Shown here: in pieces, positions 36,238 through 49,600 of the stretch | Layout of the letters: every line of letters begins with the position of its first letter | Numbering within the stretch: position 1 is the stretch's first letter | Source: Anaeramoeba flamelloides | Taxonomy: Eukaryota; Metamonada; Anaeramoebidae | NCBI GenBank assembly: GCA_027625915.1 | Contig: JANTQA010000036.1 | Span: forward strand, 987,501 to 1,051,500 | Direction of reading: 5' to 3' | Length of the DNA: 64,000 bases | Translations under genes and position numbers: made by a program | The notes under the pieces: generated by a model | The model's database searches: none | What the model saw: only the letters and a program-made list of their open reading frames with translations | Told to the model about the DNA's origin: nothing

Positions 36238-39200
36238 TTATAAATTTTTTTTCGTGTTTTCAAAAGTTTCGTCACTTATATAATACACGGAAACTTCTCT
36301 ACCATCAAAATTTCTTCGATCTAGATCTACTTTAGCATCTGAAGCTGCATCTATACTAGAAAACCGAACATAAATATCGCCCAAACTTTGTGTATCAATA
36401 AATAATTCTTCTATTTTCCCATAAATTTCGCATTGTTCTTCTATATCTTCCTCAATCTCAATAAAAAAGTCTTCACAAATAAATTGATCATAGGGATTGA
36501 ACACCTTTCTTAAGATTAAACATTTATTAGGATTATTATCAATTTCAACATTTCGATCGGTTACTTCGAGATTCTGTGGATCAATATTCACTTTTTCAAT
36601 GTTATGAGAGATTGATAGAGATGCTTCACTAGTCAGATTTGAAATAGTTTCATCCCCATTCAAGTTTTGCGTAATTGGATCTAATCTTGTTACAACACCA
36701 ACGGCAATGGGGTAACCTGCAAATACAGAACCAGTTAATTTTTTTGCCTTTTCTACAGTTTCCTCATCATAAAACTCAGCAATAGCAAATCTTTGATTTT
36801 AGAAAAAAATGAACAAAGAATAAATTTCAGATAATTACGAAAGATTAATACAATCAAGAAAATTAATAATTATTTAATTTCAAAAATTATTTAAAATAGA
36901 TAACATATTTAATGAATAAACAATAATAAAGACAAAAAAAAATCAAGATTTGGTGATTTATTTTGAAAAAAAAAAAATATGATAAATAGTGCTATCATGC
37001 CCAATTTTTGACAAAATTAAAGTTATCATTCTTTTAAATAGAAAAAAAAAATAATAACATAATGGTTTCTAGACATAGAGATTGGTGGGAATAAGAATCT
37101 AAAATAATTAATGAATGCAATGTAATTTTTCTGTTATTTTTTTTTAATAATAATTTTTTATAATTAATGGCGTTTTTACGTAAAGTGTTTACATAAAATG
37201 AATTACGGAGCAGAAATTACAAAAAATGAATTGAAATACATAAAACATGTATTTCATAAGATAAATCCTGTAAAATAAATTAAGATAAAAAAAAAACTGA
37301 GATCAAAAAATAATTTTGATCCAAAAAAATGGAGGAATATCTATTTTTTTTTTTTTTTTTAATAACATTTTCTGTTTCTATTTGGCATGTTCAATCAAAA
37401 TAAGAGTATTGATTTCGAAATATATTTTGTTATCGAGTAATATAACTTTGAAAAAATTCCTAATATTAGTGTTCAAAAATTATATCAAGAATTATTCAGA
37501 AAATTTAAAATAACTAAACAAATTGATTATCATTTTAATTTACCAATTAAGATATCCTTATTTTTTCCAGTTTTCCATTATTTTCTTACTTCTTATTAAC
37601 ATAGCGTTTTTTTATAACTTTGAAATTCTTTTAATATTTTTCTAAATGTAAAAAAAAGGAAAAAAACAAAAAAAAACATGAGATTTGTAAATAAATTATT
37701 CAAAATATCCGATAAAATAAAAAGATTTTTGTAACTTTTAAATGGTTACTAATTACAAGGCAAATACTTCTTTTGTGAGGGTACGAATCAACAAAATCGT
37801 ATTATTATTAATAGATTATCATTAAATGTTTTAAAATTTGATTAATTCGGAAACATGTAAGATTTTAAGATCAAAGGTAAATTATATAAATTTTCCAGTT
37901 AGTATTTTAAATAAGACAAAAATTGTACTTTCAAAGAAATTTTTTAAAGAAATGTCTTAAATTTGAAGAAAAAAAAATTTCATAATAATGATAGGGAATT
38001 GTTCACTTTTTATTTTATTTTATTTTTATTTTTATTTTTATTAATAAAGTTGTTTAAATTATAATTGATTAATTTGTTTTGAAAAATAAATATAATTAAG
38101 ATTGCTTCTAATAACTGTGGTTATTCACTCTTTGAATTAGAAGTTACAAATTCATTTACTTTAAAATACTCACTTTAACGGATTGGGTGTTTTGAAACAC
38201 TGCACGATTAACAATAAATCCGAATAATTGATTAATTTAATATTTTTTTGAAAAAAAGAAACGATTTTCTGAAAATAATAATATAAAAAATAATTATTTT
38301 CTTATTATTTTGATTGAAAATTTAATAATAATAATCTTTTTTTAATTTGTTTAAATTTTATTCAATAATAAAAATTTGTTTAAAATTTCAAAAAAAAAAA
38401 GATTTCTGAGAAAAAAAATGTAATATTTTCTCTTGGCTAAATAAAGAAAATTTTATTTCAATTTATCAAATCAAAAATTTTGAAAATATTTGCTTTGTAA
38501 TTGATCTTTTCTCAAAAAATTAAAATTATGAAAAATAATATTTGTTTTTTAATTTTAATTGTGCTCAATCGCAAAACGAACGTCTCAAATTTTAGAACTA
38601 ACATATCAGATTTAAATACTTTGTTAATAACAGATATTTTATACAATACTATTAAGTTTTGAGTAACTACTCTCTAAAAAAAACTTTTTTTACCAAAGTT
38701 GGAAGATCCATTTTTTGTATCAAAGATTAAACTTTTATTCAAAATTAACTGATTTTTTAAGCTTTTAAAAAATTGAATTCTATTTTAAAAGATGAAAATT
38801 ATTTATTACTAAAACTCAATAAAATATTTGTGGATCTTTAAAATGGGAAATATCAAGTTTGAAAAAAAAGTAATTTTTATTTTATTTTTTTATTGATGTT
38901 CCCAAACTGTAGGTATTATACACATATAACGATATTTGCCACCGTTTCCCAAATTATTATTTTTCAAAAAATTTCTTTTGTTTTGATATTTTTTATTATT
39001 GAGGAGAGGCAATTCAACAAAATTACCTCCTGTTTGCCCTTAGGGTTTCCAGAATTTAAAAGAATTGAGTTAAATCAAAAGATTTTACTCAATTCTTTTA
39101 AATTAAAAAAAAAAAAACCGTTAGCTTTTCCAGAATTCAAAAGAATTAGTAAAATCTTTGATTTTTCTCCATTATTTTGAATTCTGGAAAACCTAGGCAC

Positions 39201-41585
39201 TTGACGGTCACTTGACGGGCACTTTTCATTAGTTTTTTTTTTAATTTTTGAAATTTTCTTTTAATTTCTAAAATTAAAAAAAAACTAGGCACTTGACGGC
39301 ACTCTACGACACTTCTTGAAAATCTAAAATTTATTTAGATCCTTTTTTATTCAGGTCATTATATAGGTAAGATTATAACCCACTAGGCAGAGTTATAACT
39401 CAAAAAAGTAAGAAAATTGAAGAAAAATTATTTAATGTTATGATTCTAAAATTCTTAGAATTTTGGTTGTTTTCAAAAATGCTTTTTTTGATTCTTATAA
39501 TATTATTAATTTTAACAAAGCAATTTCAAATATAGATAACTTTTAAGGGATCAAATTAAATATGGAATATCAAAACCATTAAAAAAAAAAAAAAAAAAAA
39601 AAAAATATTCATAACTAAAAAACTATTTAAGAAACAAATTAGTAAGTATTATAAAAACCACTTTTTCACTTTAATTTGAAATTAAAATACAGGGTGTCTT
39701 TAAATACTGATAAATTGTAATTTATATTTGGAAATTTTTACTTGATTTTCCTTTTTGAAATTATTATGTTCAACCTTTGAATAAAGCATTTTATGAAGTC
39801 AAGTGAGAAGAAACTCGATAAAATTAGTTGTTCTTCAAAATATTCTTTGTCCTGTACTGTTTGATAAGCAACAGTTCAAAGATTTCTGAAAATGGAAAAT
39901 GAACTAAAAATTTTTTTAAATTTCTTAGAATCTATCAGTATAAATAAAAATTTTTCTTATAATTTTTAACTATTTTAATTTTATAGCAAATCATCTATTA
40001 ATTAAATAATAACTTTGGTTGTGCACCAAAGACTAAAAGTTGTTTTAGACAACATTTGAACAAAATAATATTTTTTTTTTAGAGCACTCCAAACCATTTA
40101 ATTGTATTATTATGTCAATAGTAATTTTAAAAATCCTTTTTGAATGGTAATAAGGCTTTTATAAAAAGAAGAAGAAAATTATATCAAAAAAAAATAAATG
40201 AAAAAAGGAAAAAAAAATAAATACCCTTGTGATTCTGAAGTTATTGGGTCACGAGAAATAATCACTTTACGGACTTTTTGGACCTTTTTTTGAAAAAATT
40301 CAAGCAATTGTGGCTCAGTTACTGAGATATCAATATTTGAAACTAATATTTTTCTATAATTTTCGGAATTGGATTTGATTTCCCTTTCCCAAATTTTGGC
40401 ATCTTTTGATTCGTTTTTTGCCTGGTATTTAGAAGTCATATCACTAAGTGGTGTTTTAAATTCCCTTTCTAAACTCATACTCCTTTCTCTTCGATAATAA
40501 TGGCCCCTTGTTTTTTCTTCTCTATAACCAATTTGATCTCGATATTTATCGTATTCTGTTGTTCGTTCATATTCTCGATAATCAGATCCTCTTTCTCTTT
40601 CTCTTTCCCTGTCTCTACCCCTGCCTCTTTTTCTTTCTCTATTCTTGTCTCTATCTCTATCTCTGTCTCTGTCTCTGTCTCTGTCTCTGTCTCTGTCTCT
40701 GTCTCTGTTTCGATCTCTTTCTCTTTCTCTATCAGGAGATCTTTTCCTACGACTATGACTATTTCTGGACGAATGATGACGGTTATTATTACGACTTCTG
40801 CTCGAACTACTTCGCTGACTTTTATGGTTATGGCTATGGCTACTATTACGGTGATGTTTCGAATGTTTATATTCATCATCGTCATCATCAGTCTTTTCTC
40901 TACCTCTTTCCTTTTTTGGTGAAGGTTTTTCTTTTTCGGAATACTGTTGTTTGTCTTTTGTTTCGTTTGGTCTTTTTTTTTTTAATTTTTGAGAAGATTC
41001 TTTTGACTTTTTTTCTTTTTCTTTTTCAATTTCAATTTCAGCATCCTTTTCTTTTTTTATTTCTTGTTCTTTTTTTGATTCTTTTTCTTTTATTATTTCG
41101 TTTTCAGGATCTTGATCTTTATTATTCGATTGAAAATTACTTTCATTTTTTTCGGAAATTTTGTTATGTGAACGCTTTCTTTCAGTCTCAAACAACTGAG
41201 TTGGACTTAATTTAGATTTTGGAAATCCTTGTTCTTTTATGCTTTTTTTTTCTGTTTCTTTGTATGTTTTCTTTTTTGAAGAACTTTTTTGATCTTGATA
41301 TTTTTCATCCTTATCAATTGAACGACGCGAATGGCGTGAATGGCGTGAATGGTGAGATCGTTTACTTCGTGATCTTGATGAACTAGATTCCTTTCTGTGG
41401 TTATCCCCGCGATGTCGCTCGCTTGTAGATCTTTTTTTTCGATCTTTTTCATCTGAATAGCGTGATGAATGATGCGATTGTTTGTGATGGCTTTCCTTAT
41501 CCTTATGAGTTGAGCGACTACTACGAGAACTTTTTCTTGAAGAAGAGTCCGAATGGTTAGTATTGTGTGAGCGTTTCTTCTCCAT
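36238..41585 (-). CDS. RS-rich splicing factor with one RRM and a C-terminal UHM (RBM39/U2AF-like)
   Basis: Joined from two exons: 41585-40225 and 36790-36238, with a GTATTT...AAAG intron of 3.43 kb; phases agree and the product is 637 residues. Residues 1 to about 400 are an RS-type region (SSSRKSSRSSRSTHK, HSRHSRHSRR, RE/RD dipeptides from a GTCTCT hexamer repeat, about 40640-40710). RRM1 (about 411-487) is split by the intron: KILVSNIDISV...SESQ|GFAIAEFYDEETVEK. The last about 90 residues are a U2AF-homology motif: CLILRKVFNPYDQF, acidic helix IEIEEDIEEQCEIYG, then RNFDGREVSVYY, whose R-N-F takes the R-x-F ligand-binding position. This is the architecture of pre-mRNA splicing factors that bind ULM peptides of SF3B1-like partners in the nucleus. 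The middle RRM of RBM39 is absent. The intron contains R2 and R5 repeats. Confidence 0.9.
39010..39320. repeat. R2 palindromic units in the RS-factor intron
   Basis: Two adjacent units. Each pairs a TTTCCAGAATTYAAAAGAATT arm with ATTCTTTTRAATT(CTGGAAAA), centred on AAAAGATTTTAC. They are followed by CTAGGCACTTGACGG and CACTCTACGACACTTCTTG. This is the clearest example of the family here and could form hairpins of about 30-bp stem in the pre-mRNA. Confidence 0.75.
39695..39945 (+). repeat. Dispersed repeat R5, copy 2
   Basis: Collinear with 24595-24840 (blocks GAATAAAGCATTTTATGAAG, AAAATTAGTTGTTCTTCAAA, ACAGTTCAAAGATTT). It lies within the intron of the RS-domain gene, in antisense orientation to that gene. 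Confidence 0.75.
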
Positions 41586-43360
41586 TGTTTTTTAAAGTAA
41601 GAAAAGGATGTTTTAAGAAAAGCAAAAAATGTCAGAATCTTGATTCTTTAAATTGATTTAAGATGCTGGTTTCCTTTTTTTTCCATTTACTCTGCTGTTG
41701 TCCTCAACTAAATTCCGAATTTGTAATTGTTTTTAACTTCCTGATCTGAGTATTAATTCCAAAATAGTTGTATAAAAGTTTTATTCGGAAATTAAAGAAA
41801 AGTTTGGATTTCAAATAATTGATACTTTCAAGTAATTTGGGGAATTTGAAAAGTGAATAAACTTATTGTGTAAAAACGTACTTTTTGATGGTGATACCAT
41901 TTATTCAGTCTTCTTATGTTTTTAATACTTTTATTTTCCAATTAATAAAGGGAAATTGTTTCAGCACTCTCGAATATGTTACAAATTATTTGATATAAAA
42001 ATGTAAATATCTTTACAAACCCAATCAGAAAGGATACTTTTAGATGTTTATTAATCTTCCTGGTTGGACTGTGATATAAAATTTGAAGAAGTTTTATTTG
42101 ATTTTAATAATCGTAAAAAAATATTATTCATTTCATGTTTGCAATTAGTGTAATTTAAAAAACTGATATCTTGTATCTGGTGTGAGGACATGTTATTTCG
42201 GTTCTTATTTGAGCAATCTTCAATATACTATAATAATGGTTTTTGAAAATAAATTCACTATGCCAATTACTAGTAATTTTTTTCGTTTATGAAAAATCAA
42301 AATTTAAAAATGTAAGGTTAGTATACTGGGATGTATTTAATATCAAAAATTGAATTTTGGGTGTATTTGGAGATTCTATACAAAAAATTCATTCTCAACT
42401 CTGGAATTTTTTCTATATATTATTTTCAAATCTGAAAATATTGTAAATTCAACCAACCTCGTTGAAAAATTACCAAAAAATTCTTTTGGTTTTAATATTA
42501 AAAATCATTTCGTAAATTTTTAGCATTATAAATATGAAATAATATTCAATTTTAGGGGTTAAAAAATTTAGTTTTTAAATCTTGAAATAATATTATTATA
42601 GCTTCTTTTCTATTTTTAGATTTTGAAAAGTATTTTGAATTTTTTTTTTCCTTAAGGGACTAATCTCTTTTCAATTTTTTTCATCTAAATTTAATAGGGA
42701 TAGAGAAAAAATTTTGTAATTTACTTAGATTTGAAAAACAATTTTTTTTTATTTATTTATTTAGAGATGGGGACAATTACAGAAAAATAATCAAATAAAA
42801 ACAGGAAGAAGAAAAATAATATATATATATATATAAACTAAAATTCAAAATTTTCGACACAGCTAAAACGTTACAAATAATCACAATAATACAATTTCAT
42901 TGAAATTGGAGATAATTTTGATTTTTGTAAAATCTGAAAATCATTTTTTCATCTTTTTGTTTTTGTTTTCATTTCATTGTCTGAATTACGTAATTTGCTT
43001 CGTTTGATCAAAAATTTTTTTCAACCATTGATATTAGGTTAAAGCCAAGTTGTTCTAAATAGAAGAACTCAAATAAAATTAGTTGGTAGTATCTAACCAT
43101 TTGATCGATCAATATTCCTAATAGAATTTCAACAAATTTACTAATGTATTTTTTTGTTTTGCATCTCCAAAATTTTTAACACACCCATGATTTATTTGTA
43201 TTGATAATTATTTATTTATTGTTTCGTGAGTATTGTAATTTATAAATAAGTGTTAACATTTCAATTAGTGAATGGTTCTAATTTGGTAAATCTTCTATTA
43301 TTGATTAAATAAGTTTTTTTTTTCACAAATTGGATTTTGGTGTGTTAAAAATTTTAAATT

Positions 43361-43404
<44 letters not shown>

Positions 43405-46400
43405 CATCATTTTCATAACCAAATAAAAAACTATCCGCGCTCTGAATACAGAGGAGGAGAAAAAACCTGATAGAATGATTTTCGATTACAGATAATAATT
43501 CCACAATCTGTGATTAATAATCGGTATTCGACTTCTCTCAGAGTGGGGGCACTGGGTGCCCGAATTTATATAAAAAAAACTATTTATTTTCAATATTAAA
43601 CATGTTTCTAGATTAAGAATCCTTATTTAGTAATTGACCCAAAAAAATAATAGAGAGTAGTCCCTTAATTGGAAGTTTTTCATTTTGATTTTTTTAAAAA
43701 AATCTAATTATTTCTTTTTCAAAAATATGGATAAGAGATTAAAGGTAGATATTTACAAAATAGTGTACTCATATTATTAACTTGTAAATGCGAAATACTT
43801 TAATTAGTTATGAAAATATTATACGGATATCCTTTTAACATTATAAAAACATGTTATTGTTCAAAAAGTTTATTACCTTGAAGATTTCAAAATATTTCAA
43901 AGTCCGTCCAAGGTATTGAAATTATTCAAAGCTTTGTCAGGGTGTTTTTTTAAGGGGTTTAGCATATGATATGGTCTTATTATTTAAATATTTTTGCCTT
44001 TTCTATAAGTTATTAAGTATTTAATTATGTAAAAATAGGTTATTAGAACTTTTCATATTAAAAAAAAGAATATTATTTAATCTTTTTAAATTTCAAGAAA
44101 TTGTATAAATAGTTGTTATCTAAAATAAAATTTAAATTATTTTAGAACTTCAAGAGTTCAATATTTGATTTATTTTTATTGTATTTTATAATAAGATTAA
44201 AAGTTTAAAGGTTATTTATACATACTAACTCACAGATATTACTTTCAAGTGATTTTTCTTCAAAATACGAATGTTAGGCAAAATTTTCTTTTTATTATTG
44301 TAACCATAAATACAAAAAATCGGTTCCCTAGACTAAAAATTAAAATTGGGAAAAATGAAAATCTTTAGAGAGATGAATTGTAAATTTTAAAATTTGATAA
44401 ACGAAGTTTAGTTCTCAAGTTTAATTGGGCCAGGTGAAAATATTTTCATTAGTACATTTGGGAAAATAATTAAGAAAGGTTATTAATCACTTAAAAAACA
44501 AAACTTTTTTAAAATGGAGTGATATTTATTTCATTGATAAAAGTTTGTTCTCATCTATCAAATTTTCATTTATTAAATCACTTATACCCCAATTATTTTG
44601 GTTTACTGGGATTTGAATTGAAATATTAATTATAAAATTAATAACAAAATAAAAAATTCTCTTTCAAAATTAAGACTATCTGATATAAAACGGAAAATAG
44701 ATATTTCACCTTTAACAACAATTAACTTTATTTCTAATAAAAATAATATGTTACCTTTTTGCTTTTAATGTTGGAAGAATGGGGATTTTGGATATCAAAT
44801 AATAGATTCATTTTAAGAAATTGTTTAAGTGGGGTTAATTCATCCATTTCAACCAGTCGAAACACAAATTACAGAAAAAAATTTTTTACAAAGATCTTGA
44901 CAAGATTGTGTTTTATTGTTAAAATAATTTCTGTCCCATCAAGTGCGGTAAAAAAACTATGTAAACAACCTTTAGCCTATTACAAAAATTTAACTTATGT
45001 TTCTTTTTCAGACATAGGTGTTGGAAGTTAGATACTCATATATAATCTTGATTCAGATTCAAATTGAATTTAGAGGTTAGGTCTTTGGCTGATGTAAATG
45101 GTTCAATAGGATTAAATATTTAGGATTCAAAAATTTCCTCATATTTTTAAAATTTTGAGAGATAAAATGATTTTTTCTTAAAAAAAATTTAAAAAATCTT
45201 GGATCTTTTTCTCATTTATTTCAAGTAATTAGATTTTAAACTTTCAATGTCTTCACAATTCTTATTTAAAATTTATTTAAAGAACCCTATTTTGGTTTTG
45301 TGTGCTGTTTTCACCACAATTATTTGTTTTTTTTATTTCTACAGTCAGCCTATATTTTTTGTGTGAGTTAAATTTTTAGTAAAGGATTAAGGCAAAAAAC
45401 AGGGGTTATTTAAACTACTCTAAGTAAAGAAAGGTCTCCCAAAAAAAGAAGTATGGTTTTTCTATGTAAACCCCAGACTTGGTCTAAACTACATGGTTTA
45501 TTTTGATAAACTAGTATTTAAATTATAAACAGTAAAAATTTTTGATACTTTTACAATTTCAGATTTAATTTTACAAATAGAGACACAAACAACAACCTCC
45601 CTTTTTTGAAAACTATATTTATTAAGAAAAATATAGAAATTGAAAAGGTAGTGTAAAATTTTTTTGTATTTCTAATTCAAGTATCACACTGATATTTTCA
45701 AAAAACTTTAGGAATGATAAAAATGCAATTCTTTTTATTATGGTAGAATTGTTGAGATAATTAAATTGGTGTCTATCATTTGGGTCTGATAATGATTCAA
45801 AAAGATAGAAATCTTTTCTTTTTGTTCATCAACACAAAATAATCTTTGTTATCGAAAATCTTTTAGTTTATTGTTTCTAGTATGTATTAATTACTTATAA
45901 ATAAACATTTTTGTTTGTACACAAGAAATTTCCTTGAATTCTTCAAAGTCATCAAATTTGGTTGGAAACTTAATTTTCAAAAGTAAAATATTTTTTCATT
46001 TGGAATAAAATCTTTGTTTTGGAAGAAATATTAGAATCAAATCTACCCTTTTTAAAGATCAAAACCAATTGGGTGGATTCAATTTGGATATTTCAAAAAA
46101 TTCCACATAATTTCTTTTGGATTTTACAAAAACAAATCTTCTTTATCAATTGTAAAACTAGAAAAGTTAATTCAAGTCTTTTGACTCTTCTATTGCAAAA
46201 CCAAACACACTTATTATCTTAGAAAATTGAGTAAAAAATTGGAAATTTTTGTCTAGGGATTTTAAAAAAGAAACGAAGACGGTTCTAGAAAAGTTGTAGA
46301 AAAATAATAGTTATGTCTTAAATTTCTGAGTAAAGAATGTTTTATCAAAAAAAAAGAAAGACTTTTGTCTCCCATTCTCAAAAATTAAGAAAAAAATAAC

Positions 46401-46669
46401 TTTGTTTTCTGAATTTAAACGAGTGTTTTTTTTCCACTCGAAGGGTTTTGGTTCAAGATAATTGGAAGTGATTGAATATTTTTCTTTTTCAAAAAATTAT
46501 TATCCTTGTTACTGATAATTGAGAAATCAAAGCCAAAAGAAAAAATGTTAAAACTATTTCTATTGCAAAAGATAGCTAAAAACAAAATAGTGGGTGAAAA
46601 TAAACTCATTTTTTTCTTTTTATACAATTCTAAAACACACTAAAAAAAGAAAATTCAAAAAACCAATAA
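41586..46669. other. Divergent intergenic region, RS-factor to ankyrin-BTB gene
   Basis: 5 kb. It holds a LINE-derived fragment (42990-43370), a (TA)18 run (43367-43402) and a small GC-richer patch near 43535-43565 containing GGGCACTGGGTGCCC, a short hairpin. Promoters of both genes should lie at its ends but no specific motif is recognised. The 90-codon frame at 44759-45031 has no protein-like features. Confidence 0.5.
42990..43370 (+). mobile_element. LINE-derived fragment
   Basis: Collinear with 13030-13430 and, over 43020-43145, with the reverse complement of 57340-57480, where the LINE frame is readable. Shared words include TAATAGAATTTCAACAAATT. Decayed and short, ending in a TA microsatellite. 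Confidence 0.6.
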
Positions 46670-49600
46670 ATGATAAAAATTGAAGAAGAACTGGAAGTCA
46701 AAGAAAAAGAACCCTTATATCTGTCAACACTTACAAACAAAACAATAAAGGAAATAAGTGGAGTGATTTCAAAAGAGAATGTGAACGAAAAGTACCAACA
46801 AGACAAATTATCCATTTTAACAATTTACCCGATTCATTATTTTGGGCTTAATGGCACATTAGATCAAATCAAATACTTGATCAAATGTGGTGGAGATCAA
46901 AATGCCCTGACAAATGACGGGCGCAATTTACTCTATCGGCTACTCGAGCAAAGCGAGCTCATGACCGATCGAATTGAATATTTACTTGAAAATGGAGGAA
47001 AGATCAATCTCTTGCACCGAACCACTTTACAAAGCGCCCTTCACTTGCTCTGCTCGCACCCACAGATCACATTCGATCTCTTGGAGCTATGCTTAGAAAA
47101 GGAAGGCTTTTTGTTGCAGCAGAACCGCCAAGGGAGGACATGCTTTTCATTACTGTGCTCAAACCCAAATGTCGATTCAGACTTACTTGACTTGTGCTTC
47201 CAAAAATGCGCTTCATTAAACACCATCGAGGATCGGCAACACAAAACAGCCTTCCACTATTTATGTCAAAATGAGAGGTGCACAAGGACAAAGTTTATGA
47301 AGGTGATGATCAAAAACAAATGTGACGTCAATTCACAAGACAACAATGGCAAGACTCCCTTATACTATTTATGCCAAAACCCATACATGAAGTGGTCCCG
47401 CATCAAGGAAGCCATTAAAGGAGGTGCTGATTTCAAAATCAAAGACAACAACAACACAACCCCGTTTCATAACTTGTGCAAAAACCCGAGGTTTAAACCC
47501 AAGCTGTTGATCGAGCTGAACAGCTTGGTCAAGAAGACGGATTTGCCATTAAACGTAGTCAATAGATTCAATATGACACCTTTACTAACACTTTGCCAAT
47601 CCTACTTCATTAATAAGCAAATGTTAGAAATGCTGATCATGATGGGATCAAAGGTGGACAAGATTGTTTTGAATGAAACGAAAGAGGACGAAAATACATT
47701 GGAGGAACAAGAAAAGAACAAAACCGAAAAGAACGAAACCAAAAAGAACGAAAAGAACAAAAAGAGCAAAAAAAAAAAAGAACAAAAAGAAACCAAACAA
47801 AAAAAGAACAAAAAAAAAAAGAATATCATTCCTTTATATCCATTGAATCTGGTATGTTTAAATCCATGGTGTAATTTAGAAATCATCCAATTGCTGTTAA
47901 CTGCTGGAGCAAACCCAAACTCGCAAGATCACCAGGGAGACACTCCGCTAACTTGCCTGTGCCACCGAAATGAAATTGATTTAGACATTGTTGTCGAGTT
48001 GATCAATAATGGTGCCGACGTCAATCATACCAACGAACGATTCAAGGGCGGTCTAATGCTAGATTTGATTAAGAGGATGAAAAAAGTGTCCTTAACGTTC
48101 ATCAAGTTTTTTGTTGAAACAGCCAAAATTGATTTGTCTCTCGAAAATTCGGAGGGCCAAACGGTACTGCACTATTTGTGCAAATCCAAAAAGGGCATTG
48201 ACTACAATATTGTGCAATATCTGATTAAAAATGGAGCCGACATCAATTATGAGTCAACAAAGGCATCGGACAACCGAACACCGTTTTTTTTGGCATGTGA
48301 AAATCCGAAAATCGGATGGGATGATTTAAAAAAATTGATTACCAAATTTCATGGTGATTTGCTTTTTGTCGATAGCTCTTCAAGAAAAAATTGCTTTTTA
48401 GCGTATTGCTCTCGAACGACCAACATTGAACTCAAGGCGATCAAATACCTTTCGAAGAAAAAATTAATCAAAGATATCAATGTCACCGATAAAAACGGGT
48501 TGTCTGCGCTGCACCACATTTGTAAAGCAAACACTGTGGATTTGTCGGTCTATAAATACGTTCTGGGAAAATTGAATGCCGATATCAATTTGAAAGATCA
48601 TACCAAAAAAACGCCATTGCACTACCTCTGCTTCAGTAGGCACATCGACCCCAAGATTTTGGAATTTCTGCTCTCGCAAAAGATCAAGGACATTAATTGC
48701 GTGGATTACCGGAAAAATAGCGCGCTTTTGTTGCTGTTGGGCAATTACTATGGTTTAAATTTCCAGAATGTGGAATTATTGATCAACGCGGGAAGCAACG
48801 TCAATTTGAAAAATTTGGATAAAATGAATGGAATGCATTGTGCATGCAGAAACCCTGGTGTAACCATCGACACTCTTGAGTTACTAATCCAAAAGAATGT
48901 CAAATATTGGGAATTTGATACCTATGGCAGGAACCCGTTTCTATGCGCGCTCTCATATTTGCCAAGGATCTCCTTGATCAAATATTTATTAGAGTTTACC
49001 AAGAATATCAACCACCTTGACTCGACTGGCCGCAATTGCATCCATTATGTAATCCAATCAGTGCAAAGGAATAACACAAAACGCGGGATTCAAAGGATAC
49101 TGCAAATTTTAGAATTCCTGATCGAAAACGGCGCCGAAACTTCAATTAAAGGGAAAAACAACCAAATGCCCAAGGATATATCGGCAAACGAAAGACTAAT
49201 TAAAAAGTTATTGCTATTTAACCCAAGCTATGCCAATGACTTTCAAAATTTGTTTAAATATAAACAATTTACAAATGAAACAATTAATAATATACCCATT
49301 CACAAATCAATTTTATTTGCCCGGACAAAGATTTCGGACATTGGGAAAATTAAGGATCTTTTAAAATCCTTTGACACAAAGGAAATTAAAATCTTTTTGA
49401 AATGGGCCTACGGATATAATATTTTATCAAATAAAAACCATTATCAAATGATTAAACCAATCTTTAAACAATTGGGTATTGAAAATCCCGAAAAGCATCA
49501 TTTTAAAAAGGACTTAATTAATTATTATGATTCCTCCGAAAAGGACTTTATTTTATTAGTGAAAAAAAAAAAAATTAAAGTGCACAAAATATTTCTCATG

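Noticed and set aside
40475-41215. Several long frames overlapping the RS-domain exon in other frames and on the other strand
   Set aside because: They are by-products of the hexamer repeats encoding Arg-Glu/Arg-Asp/Arg-Ser; the RRM and splice phase fix the true frame.
43530-43570. Second SINE copy (TTCGGGCA and CCCACTCT words on the minus strand)
   Set aside because: Only about 30 bp resembles the SINE 3' end and a short hairpin explains the composition; too little to call.
44759-45031. 90-codon plus-strand frame
   Set aside because: Starts without context, no recognisable motif, and codon use resembles random A/T-rich DNA.
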